From assembly GCA_020444515.1 (NCBI GenBank), contig JAHLKX010000003.1, positions 310,001 through 374,000 on the forward strand: DNA of 64,000 nt, written 5' to 3'. Positions within the stretch are counted from its first letter, which is position 1. Every line of letters starts with the position of its first letter. The notes below the pieces were generated by a model. The model worked only from the letters and a program-made list of their open reading frames with translations. It did not search any database and was not told the origin of the DNA. A program made the position numbers and the translations under genes. Below, in pieces: positions 7,616-16,500 of the stretch. Origin of the DNA: Bacteroidota bacterium. Lineage in GTDB: Bacteria; Bacteroidota; Bacteroidia; Bacteroidales; JAADJA01.

Positions 7616-9184
7616 ATGAGGTCTATTTGTTTTTATTTCCAGGTCCACCAACCATACCGGCTCAGAACATACCGGTTTTTTGACATGGGTGTGGATCACT
7701 ATTATTATGATGACTTTCAAAACCGGTCATTGATGCAACGCATCGCCAAAAAAAGCTATTTACCAGCCAATAAACTGATGCTCAAATTGATCAAGAAACA
7801 TGGGAAAGATTTCAACATTGCGTTTTCCATATCAGGTTTGGCCATTGAGCAATTTGAAAAATATGCACCTGAGGTATTGGATGGATTTCGTGAACTGGCC
7901 GCAACCGGCAATGTCGAATTTCTGGCAGAAACCTATGGTCATTCACTCGCAAGCTTAGGCAGTAAGGAAGAATTTGAGCGGCAGGTCAACCTGCATGCCA
8001 GGAAGATTGAAGAATTGTTCGGTCAGAAACCTGTTACCTTCCGGAATACAGAGCTCATTTATTCCGATGAAATTGGTGAAATGGTCGCAGGCATGGGTTA
8101 TTCTACCATGCTGACCGAAGGTGCAAAACATGTTTTGGGTTGGAAAAGTCCCAACTTTCTTTATCAGTCCTCCGGTAAGCCAGGTCTGAAATTATTGCTT
8201 AAAAACTTCCGTTTGAGTGATGACATCGCCTTCCGTTTTTCTAATAAGGGCTGGGGCGAATGGCCTCTCACTGCAGAAAAGTTTGCCAAATGGATCAAAG
8301 AGATTCAAAAGGATCAGGAAATTGTGAATCTTTTTATCGATTATGAAACTTTCGGGGAACATCAGTGGGCCGATACCGGTATCTTTGAGTTTATGGAAGC
8401 CATGCCGGCTCAGGTTTTGAAAAACACAGATTTCATTTTTTCAAAACCAAAAGATATTGCACGAACCCTGGAACCCAAATCAGAAATCCAGGTCCCCTAC
8501 CCCATTTCGTGGGCTGATGCAGAACGCGATCTGACTGCATGGCTGGGTAATGAAATGCAGGATGAAGCCTTTGAAAAACTTTATAACATCGAACCCCTGA
8601 TACGGAACTGTAAGGATGAGGCAATTCTGAGTGACTGGAACTACCTGCAGGCCAGCGACCACTTTTATTACATGTGCACCAAATGGTTTTCCGATGGTGA
8701 TGTTCATCGGTATTTTAATCCGTATCCTTCGCCTTACGAGGCTTTCATCAATTATATGAACGTACTCTCCGACTTTCTCTCAAGAGTGGAAGAGAATTGT
8801 GGTAGCCTTAACATCAACAAAATGAAAGATACAGCCAGTAAACTAATGGATTCTGCCAGAAAAAAAGCAAAGACCACCAGTGATAAAGCTAAATCCAAAG
8901 CCAAAGAAGGCTGGGATGATGTAAAAGATTATTCCCTGGAGGATATTGTAAACATGTCGAATGCAAAAGTGAAAGAAGTGATCAATAAAGTGGATACTGA
9001 AGCACTGTTGCACGCCTTAAAAGATGCTTCCGATGACGTGCGGAACAAAGTAATTCCCAACATGACAAAAAAAATGAAGACGGAGTATGAGCATCTTGAG
9101 AAAGAATATCAGAAACTGAAAAAACAGGATCTGAAAAAATTCAGGGAAAAAATTGAAAAAGAGCTTAAAAATCTCTGGAAATAA
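7616..9184 (+). CDS. GH57 alpha-amylase-like enzyme with Lys-rich helical C-tail
   Basis: A 522-residue protein. Residues 1-390 form a GH57 catalytic domain: HQP at 11-13 in FQVHQPYRL, GNVEFLAETYGHSLASLGS, the nucleophile E146 in FRNTELIYSDE, and the acid/base D242 in FIDYETFGEHQWAD. No signal peptide, so it is cytoplasmic and acts on internal alpha-glucans. Residues from about 400 to the end are unusual: long, charged, Lys/Asp/Glu-rich helices (for example SARKKAKTTSDKAKSKAKEG) resembling LEA-like proteins. It is third in the operon with debranching enzyme and GT4. Amylase versus branching activity cannot be decided from motifs alone. Confidence 0.9.
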   Translation: MRSICFYFQVHQPYRLRTYRFFDMGVDHYYYDDFQNRSLMQRIAKKSYLPANKLMLKLIKKHGKDFNIAFSISGLAIEQFEKYAPEVLDGFRELAATGNVEFLAETYGHSLASLGSKEEFERQVNLHARKIEELFGQKPVTFRNTELIYSDEIGEMVAGMGYSTMLTEGAKHVLGWKSPNFLYQSSGKPGLKLLLKNFRLSDDIAFRFSNKGWGEWPLTAEKFAKWIKEIQKDQEIVNLFIDYETFGEHQWADTGIFEFMEAMPAQVLKNTDFIFSKPKDIARTLEPKSEIQVPYPISWADAERDLTAWLGNEMQDEAFEKLYNIEPLIRNCKDEAILSDWNYLQASDHFYYMCTKWFSDGDVHRYFNPYPSPYEAFINYMNVLSDFLSRVEENCGSLNINKMKDTASKLMDSARKKAKTTSDKAKSKAKEGWDDVKDYSLEDIVNMSNAKVKEVINKVDTEALLHALKDASDDVRNKVIPNMTKKMKTEYEHLEKEYQKLKKQDLKKFREKIEKELKNLWK

Positions 9185-9207
9185 TCATTGGTCTGAAACT
9201 TTATATT

Positions 9208-9232
9208 AACCCGGGAAAACCCGGGTTTTTTT
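9208..9232 (+). terminator. Terminator of the debranching-GT4-GH57 operon
   Basis: Stem AACCCGGG / CCCGGGTT (9208-9215 and 9220-9227) with a 4-base A loop, running directly into a run of seven T. It reaches the stop codon of the convergent gene. Confidence 0.88.
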
Positions 9233-10172
9233 ATGCTTCAACCAGCTCATCATTTTGTTCCGGAAAAATTTTATAATCACTCCCAAATTGTTCCAGGAAC
9301 TCAACACTATAAGCTCTGAACGTATAAGACACCGGCAAAAAAACAACTGACCCAATATAGGGTATGATCAACAATAAAAAACCAATACAACAAGTTACAA
9401 AACCAAAAATGATGACGGCAATGACCACAGCAATTCCCAGGATGAAGATAAACAATCCATAAAGCAGGAAATATCCGAATTTAGGCCACAAAATTTCCAT
9501 GAATTTACGCCAGGCTGCATTGGTTTTAATCCGGTGCTTGAACATAATCGGCACAATAAAATCACTCAGAAAAAGAGAAATATAACCCACCAATATCATC
9601 AAAGCCAGAAAGTAAAAGATCATGCCAATGATATTTCCCCATTGCGAGGCAAATGGCACATCATTGATATACATCTCCTGGAAATACAGGTAAGCATATA
9701 TAATGGAAACAACAAATAACCCGAACGTTAAAAGTCCGAATACCAGTCGCCATAAAAACAACGAATTTCCCTCCCGGCTAAACTGTTTCCAGGGGGCCGA
9801 AACTTCCGCTTTATCATAAACAACATTGTGTAAAAACATGAATTTACCACGTGAACTCAACCAGGTAAGGACAATCCCGATGACAAATAGAAAAACGATT
9901 CCAAAAACTATGAGGGTGGCGATGACTGGGTGATCAATCAGCCACTCCCGCGCAATGTTTGGGAAATGGAAAAAATTATACAGATCATCGGAATGAACCT
10001 GGTTCCTGTAAGATGAACCATTTCCGCCACCACCGCCGCCGCCATCCAGGAGGCCGGCTAAAAAAGCAGTGAATCCCACAACAAACCATTTTCCTAGATC
10101 AAAAGGTTGAAATAATGCCTTTTTCATACGATTCCAGGCATTGGAGAAAGGAGCAATGTAATCAATGTTCAT
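9231..10172 (-). CDS. Multi-pass membrane protein of unknown function
   Basis: A 313-residue integral membrane protein with a cytosolic-looking start (MNIDYIAPFSNAWNRMKKALFQPFDLGKW) and six or more hydrophobic segments at about 30-42, 85-105, 140-165, 185-205, 225-255 and 260-285. A glycine run (GLLDGGGGGGGNGSS, about 41-55) follows the first segment, and a conserved-looking loop TWLSSRGKFMFLHNVVYDKA joins segments. The architecture resembles uncharacterised bacterial and archaeal families related to DUF4013/DUF7544. No catalytic motif is visible. It has no same-strand partner closer than porU, whose terminator separates them. Confidence 0.75.
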   Translation of the reverse strand: MNIDYIAPFSNAWNRMKKALFQPFDLGKWFVVGFTAFLAGLLDGGGGGGGNGSSYRNQVHSDDLYNFFHFPNIAREWLIDHPVIATLIVFGIVFLFVIGIVLTWLSSRGKFMFLHNVVYDKAEVSAPWKQFSREGNSLFLWRLVFGLLTFGLFVVSIIYAYLYFQEMYINDVPFASQWGNIIGMIFYFLALMILVGYISLFLSDFIVPIMFKHRIKTNAAWRKFMEILWPKFGYFLLYGLFIFILGIAVVIAVIIFGFVTCCIGFLLLIIPYIGSVVFLPVSYTFRAYSVEFLEQFGSDYKIFPEQNDELVEA

Positions 10173-10237
10173 GGCTGATCAGATTGGTTATATCCTACGA
10201 AGATAAAAAATAATATGCTAAACGATTAAATATTAAC

Positions 10238-10267
10238 AAAAAAATACCGGGACGATTTATCCCGGTA
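10238..10267 (-). terminator. Terminator of porU
   Basis: On the minus strand, stem TACCGGGA / TCCCGGTA with a 7-base loop is followed by a run of seven T (plus-strand A run at 10238-10244). Confidence 0.85.
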
Positions 10268-10302
10268 ATATTTCACAAAAAGCTATAAAACAGAAGTAAG
10301 TT

Positions 10303-13254
10303 TTATTTGATAATGATTTTTCGCGATTGAATGAAAGCATCAGCTGTGATGGTCAGGATATAAAAACCAGCCGGGAATTCAGATACATTCAATTCCCCCT
10401 TCATCCCTTTTTTATAATTTATCATTCTCAGCAATTCAAAATGCTCCCCTGATAGGTTGATCAGCTCACAGCTAACATTTTTGCAATCTTTGTCTATCTG
10501 AATAAACATCCGATCATCTGTCATGGTGGGATAGACTTGAATGGCCAACGCATCCTCACGGCGATCCCATACCGAGGCTTGTAATCCACCCACCAGGATA
10601 TCTTTGAAATATCCGGCTGCATCCTCTGTTTCTGTCCATGCATAATAACTCAATTTGATGTTTCCATAAACCGAATCCATATCATTTGGAAGGAAAAATT
10701 CCGTTTCCCAATGACCATTTGTAACACTGGTGGAAACTACCTTTACCACACTATCCTGGACTTCAAAATCGGTGATATAAATGGAGGTATCATTCCCAAG
10801 TGTTGTCCTCGTTTCAGATCTATCGAATACCTGAATAGTCAATTCTCCGTTAAAACCAGACACGAGATTACCTTCTTCGGAAAGGATATACCCATCAAGG
10901 GTAATAAATGACCCGGGATGCAGGGTATCTGTGAATTCTTCAACAGGGATGCCTTTGATGGATTCGGTTTTAACCTGTAAAAGTGGAACTGCAATCCGCA
11001 TCGCCGGATCACCAAAGAATATAAATTTGGATGCATTCTCAATGCTATTACTACTGTTTTTTGCCAACTGAATATCTCTACCAAATGCACGATCAGGATC
11101 GTTGAGCCAATTGGAATAAACTTTTTTGCATATACTCATATTGGCGCTTGCATAAGTTGGACGGGTTGGTGAAAGTACCGCCACCATCCCCTTGTATTCT
11201 TTGCTTAATAATTCCATAAACATGGGATTGACCTCAGGATCATCCATTTGACCGAATGCACAGGTAAAAGTCATAAATACAGGCAATTTATTCACGTTGT
11301 TCCACGATTGAATATCCTCGGGAGTCATCACCTGTTCATGTGCCAGGTAGTTATAACCACCATGGCCCTGGTAATTTATAACAAGCACTCCATCATTTAT
11401 TTGCTGGTTGATGGCTTCATTAACCTCCGGATAGCGCTGTTCTCCGTTAGGAAGGGTAATTTGCGGGAATGCATCCAGGTAAATTTTGGAAACATTCATA
11501 TACGGAGCTAATTGATTCACACTATCCGCAATTTCTTCTGCATCGGCGAAATGCAAATTTCCATCCTCATCATCTGCGATCAGGGCCAATTGATTATGCC
11601 AGTTTCCGGTATTTCCCTGAGATGCATATTGCATCAAATTCTGAACAAAAATGTCAGCTTCGGTAACTGTTTCTGCCGGAATCCGGCCCAACGCCAACGA
11701 CAAAATGAAACCTTCCGAAAAACGCACAAAATAATCATCCGAGCAATAAGAACCAACCGGGCTCAGTGATTCTTCAGATTCCCATGTCGGAACAAAATTG
11801 GTATTGTTTTCCAGCCGATCCTTGTAATCTACCGATGCATCTCCCATCAGCAAAAGATACTTTGGATTTTCACCATTCGATTTTTCATAAAGATATTTTA
11901 CAAAATCCCTTATGGCAGTTACATCCTGCGCTCCTGACGAAAACTCATTGTAAATGATTTGAGGAGAAGTGATGGCTACAGAAAGATTATTATTTGATTC
12001 GCGGAAACCACCCAGGGTGCTGGCGGCCGATTCAAATTCCGGTGCCGTAATGATCACCATTTCAGGGATCGTCATGCCATGCAGGTTTTGATTTTCAACA
12101 GCTCCGATAAATTCAGGTGTAAGATCTGAATCAGTGAAGGCAAGAAACTGCAGCATCGATTCGGTTTCAAGCGTGTATTCTGCAACAGATCCGGTTAAAT
12201 CAAAATCGATATCAGCCGGCAACAAAGGATCAGTAACATTCCATATTTGCATGGCACTGGAAGCATTATCTAAATCAAATTGGGTTAACATTCCTGGCCC
12301 ATAGGCATCCTGATCAGAAAAGAACATTTGCGGGCCTTCAAAAATTAAATTCCTTTTTGCTGATAATGTAAAATAATCGAGCCAGCCTGTGGCCGAATCA
12401 TTGGGTTGTTCATATTCAAATGTCAGGTTAAAATCTTCATCATTGGGGAAAAATTCAACTTCTCCTGAATTAATTCTTGCATAATTAGAAAGCGAATTAC
12501 CAAAATTGACTGAAACAATTTGTTTAGAATCCAGCAAAACCCCATCAGCATAAATGCTAAAGAAACTTGCAACACTGCTTCGGGCTGCAACACGATAGCC
12601 CAGCATTACCGGTTGATCAATCTTTAAATTGGGAATTGAGATCGGGAAATCATGGGTAAGCTGATCATCAAACCTTTCGGCAAACCATATTTTACCTGAA
12701 TGGATCAAGTTCTCCAGCTCCGGTTCATAAACCATATTCCAGGAATAACTATCGGAGAAATTTGTCGGTGGTATCACCGTTGAATATTGGGTTTGTAGGC
12801 GCAAAGCATCGGGCATATCCAGATTAAGGAAATAAAAAACTTCATCTGAATAAAGGTTGGTTTCGTGTATCAATTTGCCTGTGGATTCATTTACATTCCA
12901 CTCCGTTGGACCCTCACCATAAAAGAGGATAAAATCATCCATGTCAAATGATTGGTCCTCCTCGCCCACTACTTTAATAGCAATCTCCTGAAGATCATCA
13001 TACCTGAATTCATCAGGTGATTCGGGCAACATACCATTGCCATTTCCATAGATCGCGATACTTTCAGGATTTAACAAACCAGGGTCAATGCCCCAATTCA
13101 ACAAATCATCGTAAGTAATTTTATAAACACCCGTTTCAGAAACGGAGAGTTTATACCAGGTTCCATCAGAGAGAACAGAATTTTGGGATATACCCATAAA
13201 CGGCAGGAAAAACCAAATGATAATTCCTGCAAAATGCATGAATTGTTTGTTCAT
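10303..13254 (-). CDS. porU: Gingipain-family (C25) protease, type IX secretion sortase PorU-like
   Basis: A 983-residue exported protein with a signal peptide ending near GISQ. The N-terminal region is typical of PorU: SVLSDGTWYKLSVSETGVYK, AIYGNGNGMLPE and DDFILFYGEGP. The C25 caspase-like domain (about 400-740) has the catalytic pair H631 (NYQGHGGYNYLAHE) and C665 (TFTCAFGQMDDP), 34 residues apart as in gingipains. The last 80 residues form a T9SS type A sorting domain, ending FPAGFYILTITADAFIQSRK. PorU cleaves sorting domains of T9SS cargo at the outer membrane. A secreted C25 paralogue is the alternative, as the chain is somewhat short for PorU. Confidence 0.78.
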   Translation of the reverse strand: MNKQFMHFAGIIIWFFLPFMGISQNSVLSDGTWYKLSVSETGVYKITYDDLLNWGIDPGLLNPESIAIYGNGNGMLPESPDEFRYDDLQEIAIKVVGEEDQSFDMDDFILFYGEGPTEWNVNESTGKLIHETNLYSDEVFYFLNLDMPDALRLQTQYSTVIPPTNFSDSYSWNMVYEPELENLIHSGKIWFAERFDDQLTHDFPISIPNLKIDQPVMLGYRVAARSSVASFFSIYADGVLLDSKQIVSVNFGNSLSNYARINSGEVEFFPNDEDFNLTFEYEQPNDSATGWLDYFTLSAKRNLIFEGPQMFFSDQDAYGPGMLTQFDLDNASSAMQIWNVTDPLLPADIDFDLTGSVAEYTLETESMLQFLAFTDSDLTPEFIGAVENQNLHGMTIPEMVIITAPEFESAASTLGGFRESNNNLSVAITSPQIIYNEFSSGAQDVTAIRDFVKYLYEKSNGENPKYLLLMGDASVDYKDRLENNTNFVPTWESEESLSPVGSYCSDDYFVRFSEGFILSLALGRIPAETVTEADIFVQNLMQYASQGNTGNWHNQLALIADDEDGNLHFADAEEIADSVNQLAPYMNVSKIYLDAFPQITLPNGEQRYPEVNEAINQQINDGVLVINYQGHGGYNYLAHEQVMTPEDIQSWNNVNKLPVFMTFTCAFGQMDDPEVNPMFMELLSKEYKGMVAVLSPTRPTYASANMSICKKVYSNWLNDPDRAFGRDIQLAKNSSNSIENASKFIFFGDPAMRIAVPLLQVKTESIKGIPVEEFTDTLHPGSFITLDGYILSEEGNLVSGFNGELTIQVFDRSETRTTLGNDTSIYITDFEVQDSVVKVVSTSVTNGHWETEFFLPNDMDSVYGNIKLSYYAWTETEDAAGYFKDILVGGLQASVWDRREDALAIQVYPTMTDDRMFIQIDKDCKNVSCELINLSGEHFELLRMINYKKGMKGELNVSEFPAGFYILTITADAFIQSRKIIIK

Positions 13255-13539
13255 TATACAAGATTTTAGGATTCGTGTTTATGGTATATATTCAGATAGG
13301 CCCTTTGATTTGGGATATGTGTTAAAGATGCGAGGGAAATAAAAATGGTTGCGTAACGTTCTGATAAATTGCACTCCCTAAGGGGTAATTAACAAAAAAA
13401 AGGGCATGACTGGTCACCATCATTTTTATGCAGTTCATTATATTTAATAGAATGTTAACATAAATATTTTTGTGCAAGAAGCCTTTCGAATATATTTGCG
13501 CGTTAATTTGAATTTACGTATTGAATTGCTGTAATTAAA
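13255..13539. other. Divergent intergenic region between porU and the glucan fusion gene
   Basis: 285 bases without a gene. The half nearest the fusion gene is AT-rich and holds a complete -33/-7 promoter (13469-13498). Near porU I find no TAnnTTTG box, and no RNA structure is evident. Confidence 0.6.
13469..13498 (+). promoter_or_regulatory. Bacteroidota -33/-7 promoter for the GT3-GT35 fusion gene
   Basis: TTTG at 13469-13472, an 18-base spacer, then TATATTTG at 13491-13498. This is the most complete promoter in the window and lies 41 bases before the ATG. Confidence 0.65.
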
Positions 13540-16500
13540 ATGAATAAAATGTCACAAAATAATATAAAACCTGAATTTTTATTTGAAACAAGTTGGGAAG
13601 TATGTAATAAGGTGGGAGGCATTTATACGGTGCTCTCCTCCAAGTATCCTTCTGTAAAAGGACAAATGGGCAATCGATATATTTTTATCGGACCCGACGT
13701 TTGGAAGGAAACACGCGAGAACCCTGATTTCATCGAGGACCGATCTTTGTATCATGAATGGGTAGGACAAGCTGAAAAAGAAGATCTTAGAGTTCGGATC
13801 GGTCGATGGAACATTCCGGGTAAACCGGTAGCCATCCTGGTCGACTTCACCACCTTCTTCTCTTTTAAAGATAAGATCTTTGCTAAATTTTGGGAAACAT
13901 ACCACCTCGACTCACTCACCGGAGGATGGGATTATATTGAGCCTTCTTTATTTGGATATGCTACTGGTAAAGTGATTGAAAGCTTCTGTAATTTTTATCT
14001 GCCCGCCGGGGAAAAAGCCATTGCTCATTTTCATGAATGGATGACCGGAGCAGGGATTCTATATCTCAAAGAATATGCCCCGCACATTGCCACGGTTTTT
14101 ACTACCCATGCAACCATTCTGGGCCGCAGTATGGCAGGTAATAATCTACCCCTTTACAGCCAGCTGGGGGAGTTCAATCCGGAAGAAATGGCCAAAAAAA
14201 CAGGCATTGTTGCTAAGTTTTCACTGGAGAAAAATGCCTCGGTTCATGCTGATAGTTTTACCACTGTTTCAGAAATCACGGCCAGGGAATGTTTTCATTT
14301 TTTCGACAGGGAGGTAGATGTCATAACACCCAATGGGTTTTCATCCTTCGACACCAATGCGGAAGAGTACATAAAAAGAAAATCAACCAGCCGAGATAAA
14401 ATTTTAGAAGTGGCATCTGCCGTTTATAATCAAAAGCTTGATGATGACACCCTCATCCTCATGACCAGCGGGCGGTATGAGTTTATCAATAAAGGTCTGG
14501 ATGCGTTTATTGATGCCCTGGGTAAATTGAATGAAGAGAAAAATCTGAACCGGAAAGTACTGGCCATCATTGCTGTTCCTGGAAATCATTCGGGCCCGCG
14601 CAAAGAAGTGATAGAAAGGATCAAATCACCTGATTTTTCACACCCTTTGTCCAATGAATACCTCACCCACAATCTATACGACAGGTACCATGATCCGGTT
14701 ATCAACCGCATCCTGGAAAACAACCTTAACAATGGTTCTGAAAGCCAGGTTAAAATGTTATTTGTGCCCGTATACCTTGATGGGCATGATGGAATATTCG
14801 AGCTGGAATATTATGACTTCCTGGCTGGTTGCGACCTGACTGCTTTCCCCAGTTTTTATGAACCCTGGGGTTACACCCCCCTCGAAAGTATTGCTTTTGG
14901 CATCCCCACCATCACAACAACATTGGCCGGTTTCGGATCCTGGGTCAAAGGAGCTTATAAAACCCCCCAGCAATCTGTTTCAGTTATTGAGAGAACAGAA
15001 GGGAATTATGACATTTTCGTCAGTAAAATTTCTGATCAAATCACGCATTTTGCCAACTGTGCGCAGGATGATTATCAGAAATCAAAATCAGAATCCCTTG
15101 AAATTGCCGCGAAGTTGCAATGGACCAATCTGGCCGAACAATATTCCGAAGCTTATAAGCTCGCCATCGAAAAATCCTCAAATCGGCCGGAGAAACTTCA
15201 CCGCAGAGCTGCCACCGAGTATTTATTGAAAGGAAGTGGCATCCAGGATCAACCCGATTGGAAGAAAATGTTTGTAAAAACCCAAATTCCAGATGAGTTG
15301 GAGCCACTGAAAGAAATGTCGCTAAATATGTGGTGGTGCTGGAATTATGAAGCAATTGAATTATTTGAATCCATTGAACCGGAACTATGGGTATCAACCG
15401 AGCGCAACCCCGTTAGCCTGCTCAATAAATTATCGTATGAACATTTACAGGATCTGAAATCAGATGAGGCATTCATGGAAAAAATGCGAAATGTTTATAA
15501 AACCTATACAACCTATATGGCAGATAAGGAAAATGCTCCGGAAGGTCATGTTGGATATTTTAGTATGGAGTTTGGGTTACATGAATCCGTTAAGATTTAT
15601 TCCGGTGGACTTGGAATACTGGCAGGTGATTACCTGAAAGAAGCATCTGATTCAAATAAAAGAATGACCGGCATTGGATTAATGTATCGCTATGGATATT
15701 TTGCACAAAGTATTTCCATATTTGGCGATCAGATTGCCGAAAGCAAACCACAGAAATATACTGATCTGCCGTTACAGCCGGTCCGTAATGAAAATGATGA
15801 ATGGGTTCGCATCGGAATAGCCCTGCCCGGCCGTACCCTTTACGCCAAAGTCTGGAAATTGCAAATTGGTCGTATCGATCTCTATTTGCTCGACACTGAT
15901 ATTGAGGAAAACACCATGGAGGATCGGGCCATTACGCATCATCTTTATGGTGGTGACTGGAACAACCGATTCAAGCAGGAACTTCTATTGGGAGTGGGAG
16001 GTGTAAGGTTATTGTATGCCCTCAATATCAAACCGGATGTTTACCATCTGAATGAAGGACATGCAGCCTTTGCCGGACTGGAACGTCTGCGTCACCTGGT
16101 GGAAGACCGTGGTATGAGTTTCGCAGCAGCCCGTGAGGTCATTCGATCCAGTAGTTTGTTTACGACCCACACGCCCGTTCCGGCAGGACATGATACCTTT
16201 TCGGAAGATATACTAAGGACATATATACCCCATTATGCCGACCGGCTGAATATTTCCTGGGACGACTTTATGAACCTGGGGCGCTATCATAAAAACAAAC
16301 CGGATGAAAAATTTTCGATGAGTGTTCTTGCTGCCAATCTATCCCAGGAAATGAACGGTGTTAGTAAAATTCATGGAAGGGTTTCAAGGGATATGTTTGC
16401 CGGTTTATATCCAGGATATTTTGCCGACGAACTGCACATTGGCTATGTGACCAATGGGGTGCATTATGCCTCATGGGCTGCTTCCAACTGGCAGCAGTTT

